Part shown: positions 21,023 through 32,446 of the stretch, piece after piece | How positions within the stretch are numbered: the first letter of the stretch is position 1 | Layout of the letters: every line of letters begins with the position of its first letter | DNA from: Entoloma clypeatum | Lineage: Eukaryota; Basidiomycota; Agaricomycetes; Agaricales; Entolomataceae | Assembly: GCA_963565915.1 (NCBI GenBank) | Contig: OY751496.1 | Coordinates: 3,410,001-3,474,000, forward strand | Direction of reading: 5' to 3' | Length of the DNA stretch: 64,000 nucleotides | The notes under the pieces: generated by a model | Database searches by the model: none | What the model was told of the DNA's origin: nothing | What the model saw: the letters and a program-made list of their open reading frames with translations, nothing else | Made by a program: the position numbers and the translations under genes

Positions 21023-22733
21023 TCACGACGATTTCACCGAGTCAAGAGTCTCCTGCATACCCTGCAAAATACATTGCACCAAGTGGGTGTGATCGCCTTC
21101 ATATGCCTGACGTTTATCCCATTGAATCATATCATATCCTGAAATGGAAAAAAAGCAATTGAGACGTCATACCTTTGTGATCGCAGCATAGTACTCCGCC
21201 CGGTGTTTATGCGAGATCGAGATCGGAGGGTACCCGCGTCGCATGAGTGGTATTGAGGCAAGCAGTCGTAGCAAGCGTCCATTTCCGCCCTGATGTGGGG
21301 GATGTCACAAACGGTCCAAGTTACCCCGACGAGGGCAATAAAATAGAGTTTCTCGCTCACGTACTTCGAATGGATGGCAAACGGCTAGAATAAGATGAAT
21401 CCAGCTTGCCGTCGCAAAGGGGTTGCGCCATGACTTGATCCATTGCTGTAAGGCACGTCAAAGGTCGGATAGGTTAAGTTACTGATGTAGGGAGTAATCG
21501 AACGAGACTCGCCTTAGCCATCTTGCAGATGTATTCGACTTCCATATCGACTTTCTGGAAGGGACAAGTCTGTACGGTGTATACGCCAGCCACTATGACA
21601 TTCTTCCGTGTCTCTGTTCTTGTCTTTCCAGAGGGTACGCAATACGTGTTGCTAAACCGGCAGGTCCTCATGAAACGCGCGTGTATACGGCAAATCGCAT
21701 CTTTATCAAGGCCATCTGAATTGTCGACGAGTACACGGAGAAGCTCGCATGCCTGCAGAAAAGACCCTTGCCCCATCAGAATCATTGCGTTACTCAAAAA
21801 GAGGAAAATGAAAGCACGAACTGCCAACATATCGTGCAAGATATCCTTGATCTTTGCATCGTCGTGTAATGCGCTTTCTGGAAGACAAATCACCGTGCCC
21901 TCAGAAATCCCCTGGTGGATCAAGTCTTGCGACGACTGCGCCAGTCAAGATTCGGATGACAGGACGCCGAAGTTAAGAAACGCAGGAGACACACCGCTTC
22001 TGTGAGACGGAAAACACTCTCGATATGGTTGCTTTCGATGGCGAGCTTTTTCAGATATGAAGCAGAGAAAGCGCTACCCGGCCCGTCCGAGGTGAACTTT
22101 CGCCATTCATCGAGAACTTCTTGGGCACCAAGCGGGGCATGGGGCAAGTAGGTAGGGAACTTGAAGTCCTTGGTCGGTTTCCATTTCCGGAAGTACCTGA
22201 CTTATGAAAAAGAATCAGAGCGGGCCGCGCATAACAAGAGAGAGAGAGAGAGAGAAAGATGATCTACTTTGCTGTGAGCTTATCAGACTTTGGTTGATTT
22301 CGTTCTCAACTTGAGCAGTCAGACTGTGAACAGTATCATCCAACACGCTATCTGCTATTCCCATTTTCGACAACACACTCTGGGCCTGGTACGGTCATTA
22401 GATCGTCGGGTGGAAAGAACAAAAACGGGGTGCGGTACGGCTTCACCTTGTGATAGATATCAACAGCAATCGGTCTGGATTGAAACGCGGTGAATGAATC
22501 GGCCAATCGTACAAGGAAGAACGGGTGCGAGTCGGGAGCATGCTGGTAACGCTCCAGCATCTCCTCATACAATACTACCCTGGACTGTAAACTGAGTGCC
22601 GCGACGAGCTGGAGCCTTTGGCGGTCTTCGGACGACACGGTACTTGGTATATCCTAGTATTACGAGGTTTAATATGCGGACGGACTGAGATGAACGCGAG
22701 AAATACCCGCAGGGCAGGTGAACTGTACGACAT
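21023..22733 (-). CDS. Fic (Fido) domain protein with altered active-site motif
   Basis: Exon 1 is MSYSSPALR at 22,733; later exons give RQRLQLVAALSLQSRVVLYE, a segment with IESNHIESVFRL, then VHARFMRTCRF-type and TRTETRKNVIVAG sequence. The Fic motif is split by a 75-nt intron (21,364-21,290): HPFE in one exon and GGNGRLLRLLASIPLM in the next. The end reads ITK/AYEGDHTHLVQCILQGMQE. Fic proteins transfer AMP or related groups to target hydroxyls. The family motif is HPFx(D/E)GNGR; here the metal-coordinating acidic residue is Gly (GGC at 21,287-21,289). The IESNHIE segment may correspond to an inhibitory-helix-like region, which is an inference. Catalysis may be reduced or changed. Confidence 0.85.
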
Positions 22734-22976
22734 GGCGGTGTGGGTACAGGTTAAAGTCCACTCCGACTCTCGGCCGCTCGACTGCATTCCAGATCTTATC
22801 TGATATCGGAGCTTGAAAAACAAGCGTTGTTATGGGGATCCGAGTTTGTGTGTATCGCGTCCCTTATATGTTGGAGTTTAAAGGGTTTTTATAAAATAGT
22901 GAGAACACGAACATAGTACTGAGTAGTATCGCGAATTCAGGTTGACATACACTCTGCTCGATGTCATCGCAGCAAC

Positions 22977-24788
22977 TCAGGCGGGAGTGATCGAGAACCA
23001 CTTGTTGAATACACCCTCCGGATCGTACATCTTCTTCACCTCCCTCAACCTCGGATAATTATCCCCAAATGCCAGCTTCGCCTTATCCGACACCGACACC
23101 ATCTCTCCACTGACCGCTTCCGGATCTGTCGACGGAATCAGTACAGCCCGTAATAGGGCTGGAGAAGGAAGAGACGAACGCACCGTAGTTGGTATACCCC
23201 AGCTGCTCTTCCTCCACAATCACTTCTTTACCCTGTCCACCCTTGATAATTTGAGCCAACTCCCCGGCCCAGACCCTCGCCTTCCCATTGTTCTCCTTCT
23301 CCCTCTCTCCGAGATCCGCGTCTGCCGCGCCTACAGGCTCCCATGCAATGATGATCAACACGCTCGGCGTCGGTTCTCTCCTGAACGCGGTCGCCCCCGG
23401 AGGGACGGCGTTGATTTTTCCCAGGGGGAAGTACTCGAAGAGAACCGTCGGGCGGAACTGCGTGCGAGCGTGAATGTCGATGACGTGTGCGTGAGCTTCT
23501 TGGATGGTGGGATAGTGGGGCGTTGGGTGCACCAGGCCTGTCATGTAAATGCCTTGGCCATGCATGAGGGCGGGGTTCTGTTTGGGGCGGTTGAGAAGGT
23601 ACATATGTTGACAGAAGCAGGACGTGCCTGGAGAGAGTTGAGCTCCTCGAAAGGAATTTCACGTGTCATATCAGCTACAGGACCTATAAGAAAGCTGGTT
23701 AGGGTGGTACGGTGACGTGCAGAGGTGATGAACTACCGATGTCAAGGAACTTCTTGAAATTCGCTCTTCCTTCTTCTTCTGGGCCATTGAAGAAAAGAAA
23801 TACGACAATGGCGGGCTGAGCAGAACAATTGTCAGGCTGGGTTGTGCGTATCGCTCTCCTGATGCAAGACACACTTTGCCATCCCGCCCCACGGTTGCCA
23901 TCTGCAGCATCCCCTCGTCCTCACCGACATTCGCCCACCACTCTTTCGTGACGCTCACGAGCGTTTCCAACGCTGGAGGTGCAAAAATAAGCGCCCCGCT
24001 GTAGACAGTGCGGCGTTGTGGGTGGAGTTTGTACACAAATTCAATGACGACCCCAAAGTTGCAGCCGCCGCCGCGGATGCCGAAGAAGAGATCTGGGTGA
24101 GAAGTGGAGTTTGCGGTGAGAACAGCTCCCGAGGCTGTTACGACGGTTGCCTGTGGAAAGTTGAAGGTTAGAACACTAGGTCTAGAAAAAATGACGATCA
24201 TTACTTGAACGAGGTTATCGATGACGAGACCGTGTCTTCCGCTCAGCCATCCATAACCTCCGCCGAGTGTCAAGCTGAGTCCTCGCAGTGAGTCGTGTAC
24301 AGCCAAAATAAAAGGAACGCAACAAACCCTCCGACGCCAGTCTGCTCTCGCTATTAGTAGTGTACTACGGTCACTTGGACGCTGAAACCCACATGGTTGA
24401 CTGTACCCCCCACAGTCGCCAACCCATGCTTGATCGCTTCCTTATCCACCGTCTCCCACAATGCCCCTCCCCCTACATACGCTACCTTCTCTTTAAGATC
24501 CACACTCACTCCATTCATATACCTCGACAGATCGATAACGAGCCCGCCCTCGCTCGAGGACGCAGCCACAGGACTGTGACCCCCGCCTCGAATCGCGATT
24601 TCCAGAGAATTTGCGCGTGCATAGGCAATTGCAAGTGCAACGTCGGATGGGGTTCTGACGAAAGCGACGATTTTGGCACGGCGTTGGGCGTTGGCTGCCC
24701 AACGGGCGATCGAAGTGAGATAGTCTGCGTCGGTGGGCGTTACGAGGTCGCCACTGAACTGGGACTTGAAGGTGGTGAAATCAGACAT
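22977..24788 (-). CDS. FAD-linked oxidoreductase, berberine-bridge-enzyme-like
   Basis: From ATG 24,788 (MSDFTTFKSQFSG) the protein has a PCMH-type FAD domain: AFVRTPSDVALAIAYAR, the flavin-attachment IRGGGHSP with its His, LVIDLSRYMNGVSVD, then LGGGYGWLSGRHGLVIDNL and GIRGGGCNFGVVIEFVYKL. The C-terminal BBE segment is LREVKKMYDPEGVFNKWF, ending at 22,977. There are at least four small introns. Only the His-type covalent flavin site is obvious; the Cys of bicovalent members is not evident. Family members oxidise carbohydrates or secondary metabolites with O2. There is no clear secretion signal at the chosen start. Probably functional; substrate unknown. Confidence 0.88.
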
Positions 24789-24974
24789 TGTGGTGGAATT
24801 TGTGAGAACAACCGGATGCTTTAGTACGTACACACCAACATGTTCAACTGGGCGGCGTCCGTGACAGAGGCAAGCCAACTTATGTAATACAAATTAAAAC
24901 GATTCACAGCCACGGCGCGGGGTGTTCGCCACCAGATGCTTCAAAACGCAGCCCATATCGATAATTTCTCAACC

Positions 24975-25169
24975 ATGCCACTCCGACCGCCTACTGAGAA
25001 GAAACCTAAGGGCAGATACCTTGTCCTGTTCAAGGACAAAGCTACTAGGGCTGACCTTGAGGCCTTGACATTGAATCCAGAGTTCACCTGGCCGACGAAT
25101 ACGGCGACCTACGATGATAGGTTCGACAATCTGAAATGTATTATTGGTGCAAGACATCGTGGGGCCTGA
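24975..25169 (+). CDS. Small ORF upstream of ALDH, weak inhibitor-I9 resemblance
   Basis: A 64-residue frame, MPLRPPTEKKPKGRYLVLFK..., ends inside the ALDH-like frame, which it overlaps in a different phase. The GRYLVLFKDKATRADLEAL stretch resembles the first strand and helix of subtilisin-propeptide/I9-like proteins, but the remainder does not convince me. It occupies the place where the N-terminal ~60 residues of aldehyde dehydrogenase should be. It may be a truncated neighbour or a chance frame. Confidence 0.25.
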   Translation: MPLRPPTEKKPKGRYLVLFKDKATRADLEALTLNPEFTWPTNTATYDDRFDNLKCIIGARHRGA

Positions 25170-27212
25170 AATGCTCCGGCGTCGCACGAGGGAAGTTACT
25201 CAATAAACTCGCTGATTTGGTCGAGCAGCATGCCGACCAATTGGCTGCTCTAGAGGCGTTGAACGTCGGTCCGTCCCTCGTCTTCCTCAGTCCGGTTGGT
25301 AATAAGTATATCGACATAAGCAAACCAGGAAAACCATTCGGGGTCGCAAAGACCAACGACGTCGCCTGGAGTGCTGCCATCATCCGGTATTATGCTGGCT
25401 GGGCTGATAAGATTCAAGGTGAAACCATTGAGGTACAGAGACCATTTCTTCTTTTCTTCCATTCAAAACTCATTCTTCCATGTGCAGACAAACGAGTTGA
25501 GACTCGCGTATACTCGCCATGAGCCGTACGGAGTCGTGGTGAGCTCATCTTGCTGCATATAGCTTCGTCGACACGGAACCGATATTTGTAACCCAGGGCC
25601 AAATTGTGCCATGGAACTTACCTCTGGTATCTTGTCTCGTTTTGATTCGCTATTCATAATAAACGATGTACGTCCAGTTCATGGTCGCTATGAAAATCGC
25701 TCCGGCGCTTGCCGCAGGCAATACAATCGTCTTGAAGGTTTGACTCCTTTCCGTTACTGGCCCGGGTTAGCCCTCATTCTAACACAATCTGTACTGAACA
25801 GCCTTCCGAAATCACCCCACTCACCGCACTGAAACTAGCGAGCCTTATCAACGACGCGGGATTTCCTCCAGGGGTCGTCAACATCGTCAACGGATATGGC
25901 GAGTTCTAACCCCCATCTTTCCTTGCCCCTTTCTCTCTCGTTAATCTACGTAAACGAAAACAGGTTCTACAGTCGGTCAGGCCATCGCCGAGCACCCTAA
26001 AATTGCCAAGCTTTCCTTCACGGGAAGCACCCTCACAGGACGCAAGATCTCTCAAGCGGCAGCGGCCACCAACCTCAAAGACGTGACACTCGAACTTGGC
26101 GGGAAGAGCCCGACGGTTGTGTTCGACGATGCTGATGTAGAGCAGGCTGTGAAATGGGCTGCACATAGGATTTAGTCAGTTCTCATCATTGCTCCGATAT
26201 TGAGCGAGGATTAACGGGTTCTCCTTTGCAATTACAGCAATATAATGGGTACGATGTAATCTTCCACATTGACGTCTGGAAGGTGAACCTGTTTCTCGCG
26301 TATAGGTCAAGCCTGCATCGCAGGCTCACGCATCTTCGTCCACGAAAACATCTACGACGTGTTCCTCTCCAAATTCACTGAGATCTCTCAGACGCTCGCA
26401 TCCGCGACCGGTGACCCGTTCGCTCAGGGAATACAGCATGGGCCTCTGATCTCGCAGACTCAGTTCGACGTTCGTTATCCCCCTTACGTCTCCAGAACTA
26501 TGCACCACACCGACTCAACTCCCCTCTTGTAGCGTGTCTTGGGGTATATTGAATCGGGTAAACAAGAGGGTGCCACCGTCCATCTCGGGGGAACCCTTCC
26601 CCTCCCTACCTCGGCGGGAGAACAAGGGTACTTTGTCCAGCCGACCATCTTCACAAACGTCAAGCCCGAGATGAAGATCATGAAGGAGGAGATCTCCGGG
26701 CCTGTCTCGGCCATTGTCAAATTCAAAACCGAACAAGGTTCGTTTAAAGCCCCTCACCCTTTGATTTCTTTTTGCACCGCCCGATGACTTGAGTGATAAT
26801 ACTAATGACCATTGACATGTAGAAGTGATCGACGCGGCGAACAACACGTTGTATGGGCTCGCATGCCACATTTTCACGGAAAACGTGAGTCGTGCGGTTA
26901 GGGTCGCGCATGCGATCGAAGCTGGGACAGCTTGGGTGCGGAGGCTGCTCTTTACTTACCTCTTATGTATCCGATCGTCTTCTGAACTTTTCCTGACTTT
27001 AGGTCAATTGGGCGCAAGTCCCCGACGTTGCGGTTCCTTTTGGTGGGTATAAACAGTCTGGGGTTGGACGTGAGATGGGAAGATATGCGTTGGATACGTT
27101 CGTCCCCTTCTAGATTGTTTCATGAGAATCGGAGTGATGCTGATGATCGTTTGTTTTGTGAAGATACACGCAGGTCAAGGCGGTGCATATTAACTTGGGA
27201 TTCAAAATTTAG
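25136..27212 (+). CDS. Aldehyde dehydrogenase, N-terminally truncated
   Basis: About ten exons are readable: [92 protein letters not shown] (catalytic Glu), GQACIAGSR with the nucleophile Cys at 26,314-26,316, [15 protein letters not shown] sequence and [21 protein letters not shown], ending at TAG 27,212. ALDHs oxidise aldehydes with NAD(P)+. The family normally has ~60 more residues before the TSWG/RGKLL helix. Here an ATG at 25,136 leaves only nine residues before that point, and an unrelated frame lies upstream. Either a 5' exon is unrecognised or the gene has lost its start. Confidence 0.85.
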
Positions 27213-27327
27213 GGGAGGGCAAACCTGGGAATAGTGATAAAAGAAGTTTTTTTTCGTCGTCTTTCGAGTGAATACTGTAACAACAATTCTCCAAAAAATT
27301 TCTTACTTTACGATTGTGGGAGTTCGT

Positions 27328-28731
27328 ATGGCGCATGTCCGTCGGAAAGCGGATCTGAACCGCCTCCTGACGCGCATGTCGCCGCTGTCGTCGTCGGAAA
27401 TTCCCCCAGAAATCATTGAAACCATCATAGACAAGATCCCAGACGCAGAAAAGCTTTCCCTTCATGCCTGTTCATTTGTCTCCCGCCTTTTTCTCACTCT
27501 CAGTCGAAGGCGGTCATTCTCTGTCGTCCGACTCACCAACGACCATGCTGCCCAAGGCTTCTTCCGGATTGTGCAGGAAAGAAAAGAGATCGTGGATCAC
27601 ATCCGGGTCTTACACATCGGCGACCTCAAAATTCCCTGGCGCTTCCCCATGAAGGACCGGGAGCCGTTCCTGCAATTTCTACAAACTGTAGTGAATGCTG
27701 CGGTTCTCAGGGAGCTCCAGTACGATATGCAGATTCATTTGGATCACTTCTTCATCCCTCCTCTCGTAGCCCTGCTCATGTCTCCGAATCTACACACCAT
27801 CAGATTGACCGCCGTGTGTCGCACGTTTCCTATCGGCGCGGTGAGGATGTCACCAGCGCTGAAGCATCTCGTGATCATTGGCGATGCCAAATGCGATTGT
27901 CAACCGGCACCTATCCCCGCTCTCTCCTTGGATCGAGACCCGGTAGCTCCATGGGCGGGTTCCACGGCAACGAATGCTATGAGAAGTCGGCTCAACAGTT
28001 TGAGGCTGGAGGGTGATCTACCGAGGGAGGTAGCCATCAACGTAACCCATCCCCGTTGTCGCCTCGACATCTCGGGGCTGCGGGAACTCTCGGTAGGTGT
28101 CGAGGGTGTCGGGACTCTGGAGGTTGCGTGGAGCATCATCCGCATGGCAGAATCGACAATTGAGTCACTGATACTTCTCAGCGATCAGCATACCCGTGTG
28201 CTACAGAGCATTGGTAAATGTCTCTGTTTAAAAAAAACTTTTGATACTGATCGCAGATCTTATGCAGGCCTCGCTGGTGGGCTTCCCGGGAGTCTCCGAT
28301 TTCTCACTTTCCGCGTAGCAAGCATACACAGGCGTCTCCGTGAGCACCAATGGGTTTTTGACGTGATCAAGGAACATGAACTTCCTCGAAATTTGGAAGA
28401 AATTAATCTCGTCATCGAATATGGGTCCCCAAGCCACTACACTCCTCTCGAATCTTGGGTCATGGTTCCTCTATTGTTCAAGATGTATGACCAGAGAGTG
28501 GCATCGGCGTTGCTTGGCCAACGGGGCAGGGCAAACTTGCCAAAGGTACAGGTGCGGTTCCTGCTCAAGGAACCAAACCTGTCGGATGATGCCAGAGAGT
28601 TTCAGAACGTATTGTTGTCATTTTTTCCCTTGTTGAGGTCTGGGGGAGTTCGCGTAGAAGGGAAGATAGATGCGCTAGATGACTCGGAGGGGGTTTTGAG
28701 ATCTTGGACTTTGGTTGGGAGAGTGGTTTGA
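27328..28731 (+). CDS. F-box-like/LRR-like protein
   Basis: The product begins MAHVRRKADLNRLLTRM and has an F-box-like segment SSEIPPEIIETIIDKIPDAE followed by LHACSFVSRLFLTLSRR at about residues 20-60. The rest has leucine-rich repeats without clear register. The frame is open throughout, but 28,214-28,267 has intron features (GTAAATG...TATGCAG, 54 nt, a multiple of three). Removing it gives LQSIGLAGGLPGSLRF, so I regard it as a real in-frame intron. Starts at 27,328 or 27,376 are both possible. The protein resembles the many mushroom F-box paralogues of unknown target. Confidence 0.65.
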   Translation: MAHVRRKADLNRLLTRMSPLSSSEIPPEIIETIIDKIPDAEKLSLHACSFVSRLFLTLSRRRSFSVVRLTNDHAAQGFFRIVQERKEIVDHIRVLHIGDLKIPWRFPMKDREPFLQFLQTVVNAAVLRELQYDMQIHLDHFFIPPLVALLMSPNLHTIRLTAVCRTFPIGAVRMSPALKHLVIIGDAKCDCQPAPIPALSLDRDPVAPWAGSTATNAMRSRLNSLRLEGDLPREVAINVTHPRCRLDISGLRELSVGVEGVGTLEVAWSIIRMAESTIESLILLSDQHTRVLQSIGKCLCLKKTFDTDRRSYAGLAGGLPGSLRFLTFRVASIHRRLREHQWVFDVIKEHELPRNLEEINLVIEYGSPSHYTPLESWVMVPLLFKMYDQRVASALLGQRGRANLPKVQVRFLLKEPNLSDDAREFQNVLLSFFPLLRSGGVRVEGKIDALDDSEGVLRSWTLVGRVV

Positions 28732-28804
28732 CGAGGAGGAGCCAGCCTGAGGTCTTCACGGGAGATTATGATCACGTGCCCCCTTAAGACTTAGTCGCGA
28801 CGCG

Positions 28805-30391
28805 ATGAGTCTGGCAAGTGACCACCCTGTCAACGTCACTCTCAACTGGGTCTTCCTCGAGTCACCCCCCGAAGGGCACTATCACCGTCCTCGCGCCATT
28901 GATGGCATAATGGCAGAGCCAAAGACTGTAGGAACTTCTCTTTACCACCGCCTTCATAAGCCGAGGCACGATTTTGAAGGTGAGCCCCCTTCCCTGCTTT
29001 CTACCCACGGGGAACCAACATGCCACAGCCTGCAGCGCTGCTTTTGGGGACTACTTCATGGACCGAAGTCCGAAGATATCGAAAAAATCACCTTTGAACA
29101 GATCTGCCTCTCCAAGAGTCTCGCCGAAGTTCTGTATGGGCGGGGAAACAAGAAACTGCGAACGGCGGTCATCAAATCACGGACAAACGACCACGTCTAC
29201 ATGGCACTCCATTGCTTATAGAGAAACTAGGAATGCGCGAGACCACAAGTGCGTGGTACATCGTTCAGCATCGTTCTTCCGTCTGAATCATTTCCATTAG
29301 GTCCGTTATATGTCCCTGCCAACCTCGAGATAGCTGTGACTAGCACGAGACCCCCACGTAAGGTAGTTTCCTCCGAATTGCTGAGCCCATATAGATGGCC
29401 GCGTCAACATTCTCGACATGTGGAGGAACAATCGACGGACGGTGAAGCTTCCTTTGGTCGCAGAGTTCCGTGCCCTTCTCGAAAAGCCCTTAGCCGACTC
29501 CGAGAAAGTCCCCATCACAGGATCGATGTTTCGTGATTTCCTTTCCACGTTTTACCCCGGTATGTGCAGTGAGGATGACCTCGGCACTTTGTTCACGATC
29601 GGGGAATTAGACAAAACGCCTCATACCTGTCACTGCAGCTGTTGCCTATCCTCCGCCTCCAAGTGTTCTGGATGCGCTTGTTGTATGTATTGATTATTTC
29701 TTTGATCCTGGAGGCAAAGTCAAAGTCATCATCTTGTTCAGGTTGCCCATAAGATCCCATTGTATAATCGCGATATTCGGTGGGACAACATCGTCCGCAA
29801 GATGGATGACAAGTCGAAGTGGCTTATACTTGACTGGGAAGACGCCGCTACGCCGCGGGCCCGACATTGGCTCAAGCGTCGTTTGTGAAGGAAACGCACT
29901 CACCAGATATTTTTCATGACGGGGATGGTGACGCTCGGAGAGCGTATTTGTAATGAAGCTCGTGAATTGATTGCGCAAGAGGTTCTGGCGCTGATCGCCA
30001 GCAGCCAACGAAAGGGCGAGTGTCTGGCCTTGCTTCCGCCTTTATCCTCGTTATTGTATGCTCTCTTCCTGCGAATCGTCAACCATTTTTCCATGTTCGC
30101 GGCGAGACCAGTAACGATGTTGAGAAGCACGTCAACAAATTAATGACAGATGTGGCAAATGAACTAAAAAACAGTAATCGTTCTATGGTATCTCTTCTGT
30201 CAATCCGCCGTGTGATAAACGACGAGAATCTGGAGTCACCATGGCCAGAGTCCGGATCACAACTTGATAATAATACAATCGTACGTTTGAAGAGTCTGCA
30301 TGATGAACTACTGACGGAGGACAAACCATTTTGGAATGAGATTGTCCTCGTGAAAACCCGACTCTTTGAAGATTTCCTTCAACTTCTCTAG
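28805..30391 (+). pseudogene. Degenerate kinase-like (FunK1-type) gene
   Basis: An N-terminal piece (MSLASDHPVNVTLNWVFLES...) splices at a good intron (GTGAGC...CACAG) into ACSAAFGDYFMDRSPK. A middle piece reads NILDMWRNNRRTVKLPL. A kinase-like core follows at 29,745-29,845: YNRDIRWDNIVRK (catalytic loop) and KWLILDWEDAATP (DFG-like DWE). Just after it the frame slips by one base near 29,865; the expected THSPDIFHDGDGD segment is in another frame. Another open piece (30,020-30,391) may be its C-terminus. Such kinase-like proteins are a large mushroom-specific family of unclear function. The frame breaks suggest a relic. Confidence 0.5.
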
Positions 30392-30787
30392 GACCTCTCC
30401 TTGTGGAACAACATCGTTGTTAGGCTTGCGGCACGCGGCGAATGCAAGAATAGACCGCGATTTGCCATCTAGGTCGACAGCCAACACAAACTGTACCCTG
30501 TCCGGAACCCATAGCTTTCTGCATTCGCGCTCGAGATGCGACATGGTCGCCTCCGTCATTTCATCGACCTGCCTCCTGGTGGGTTCTTGAGGCTTGGGGA
30601 TGTTCAAGAGTCGCCTGCCAGTGAAATATATGCCCTTCGAGTCGATGGGGAAGCCGAAGACACAGGCCTTGCGTAAACACCTGGCGGAGCGATATGAGAG
30701 GATTGGGTTCTGTTCAGCAAGATCTGCGAAACAATAAGATGAGGCAATGATATGGAGAAGGACTGTGTTGCATACGCATTTATACAA
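30308..30787 (-). CDS. Hypothetical protein, 159 residues
   Basis: An open frame ending ...NLIPKWFVLRQ at 30,308. It has basic and acidic stretches, with a possible helix PTRRQVDEMTEATMSHLERE and a segment VQFVLAVDLDGKSRSILAFA. The N-terminal part before FADLAEQ looks intronic, so the true start is uncertain. It overlaps the last piece of the kinase-like relic on the other strand. No family recognised. Confidence 0.35.
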   Translation of the reverse strand: MYKCVCNTVLLHIIASSYCFADLAEQNPILSYRSARCLRKACVFGFPIDSKGIYFTGRRLLNIPKPQEPTRRQVDEMTEATMSHLERECRKLWVPDRVQFVLAVDLDGKSRSILAFAACRKPNNDVVPQGEVLEKLKEIFKESGFHEDNLIPKWFVLRQ

Positions 30788-30850
30788 AACTTTGATGAGA
30801 TAGTGTCATCGTTGGTCGGCTGAAACGTTAAATAGATTTCCGAACATCAC

Positions 30851-31215
30851 GTGACAACACCGATGGTCACCGCACTCTATTGTTCTAGATTTGCTTCGCT
30901 TCGTGGTGGGACAATCTTGGGCCAATGGTCACGGCGGTCTCTGGCGACGCCCACACACCATTGTTTGACTAGGGTTACTTGTCCTGGAGTCTGGACCTTC
31001 CTAATGCAGGACCACCTGGCGACCATTATCTTGGTATGAGAAGCGATTTGAGTCATTGAACCCACTGACGGAAACCAAGGTTTGAACAGAACAAAGGAAT
31101 CAACATCAATTGTTGTTGCGACTTTCGAGAAATCATCGTCCTCTATAAAGATCAGATCTTCGAACGGTGTGGCGAATTATCTACCAGTCCCATACTTCAT
31201 CTGCTCAATGTTCTC
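30851..31215. other. Probable 5' exon(s) of the following hypothetical gene
   Basis: Possible exon text is present (WSLDLPNAGPPGDHYL near 30,985-31,031; KDQIFERCGELSTSPIL near 31,145-31,200), with a GT-AG candidate at 31,033-31,080. The phases do not join cleanly, so I leave the 5' end open. Confidence 0.3.
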
Positions 31216-32397
31216 ATGGAATATCCTCTAGCACTCGATAACTTGGATCACAGCGAAGACCCGAGGCACATTCGTACAGGCATCGCATTTGCCTACTCCA
31301 ATCAATTCAACGCCAGGGGTTTGGAAGCTCTTTGGTATGGGCCCTATATGACTGCTCTGAATGAGGTGGTTGCTGCGCAGCGCGACGATTTCTTTGTGTA
31401 CCCCCAGTACCCATTGTGGATTCCCGGGACTGACGCTGAGGAAATCGAGCTACGTCGGAAGTTCGAAGAGTATGGCCTGCTCTACGACGCAGATGATTGC
31501 GACCAGCCCAACATGGTCATCGATGTTGAACCGCAAGCAGCTCTCGGTATTCACAAATCCAGCCGGATTGCTGAAAAGGAGAGAAAGAAGGCGAGGGACA
31601 ACGCTCAAGCTTTGATCAAAGAGAAGCGGGACCTTTTGGCCTGCCGAGCTGACCTTGAGAGCAGATGTGCTAAGGCACGAGCGAGTAAGAGCTCTTTCTA
31701 CATCATCTCTCATGACCCGAGCTAATCAATTTCGACAGACGATCCCTATGACGAGGCTGATCTCTCCCAAGGGAGTATTGGGTCAACGGGCGGCAAAGGA
31801 GCGATTGACGAATTGCCCGACTTTGCAATTCTTCATCTTAAGGGGCTGACACTGGATATGCCAGCGCCTCCGCTTGACTCTACACCTGCCACAATCCAGC
31901 GTTTCGCGGAAGCGATGAACCACTACCTCCATCGTGCCGGCATAAAAATATCTCATGCTTGTCTCCCTCTCATCGCCGAGTTGAAGCCGGCAATACCACG
32001 GGTCACCGCATCGACAACGACGGTTGTAGAGTTGGCGTCAGACTTGGCAGGCGACACCGCGATCGACAACTCCACACGCACACTTTTGCGACAAGCAGCC
32101 AGGGACCTGATAGAATACTGTTCCGCGTACTTCCTTGTCAATTCCAAAGCGACCGCTGTTGTAGCTCTTGCTGGTATCGGCCCTGTCTGGGGGTGGGCGA
32201 AGGTCACTCCCCAAGATGTCCCCAAGTTCGACTGGAAGTATAAGATTGCGTTGGACACCCAGAAGGAAGAGGACCTCCGCTCAAAGATCGAGAATCGTGG
32301 ACTCTTCACTCTTTGCACTGCCGAGTCTGATAGGGAGTTACAGGCTATAGCCAGGGACCATATTTTCACGTTGCTCCAGGATGGTCATGATGATTAG
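31216..32397 (+). CDS. Hypothetical protein of a mushroom multigene type
   Basis: Two exons, 31,216-31,684 and 31,739-32,397, are joined by a 54-nt intron (GTAAGA...GACAG) that preserves phase (RA-N-DPYDEADL). The first part contains GIAFAYSNQFNARGLEALWYGPYM, an acidic region and a coiled-coil-like stretch KERKKARDNAQALIKEKRDL. The second part is mostly helical (TIQRFAEAMNHYLHRAGIKI, RDLIEYCSAYFLVNSKAT) and ends QDGHDD. No signal peptide or named domain. The 5' end is probably incomplete. I do not recognise a function. Confidence 0.5.
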
Positions 32398-32446
32398 GCT
32401 CGGCTCGTACTTGTTCTGCCTGATAGTCCTCGATATGTAGTTTACT

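Noticed and set aside
24975..25169. Subtilisin-inhibitor (I9) gene
   Set aside because: Only the first ~20 residues resemble the fold; the rest does not, and it overlaps ALDH.
28214..28267. Coding segment in the second F-box-like gene
   Set aside because: It has donor/acceptor signals, length 54 and poor protein text (KCLCLKKTFD); read as an in-frame intron.
30851..31039. 62-codon ORF ending near a GTATGA donor
   Set aside because: A different frame of the same stretch gives better exon-like text, and phases do not join; left as uncertain 5' exon.
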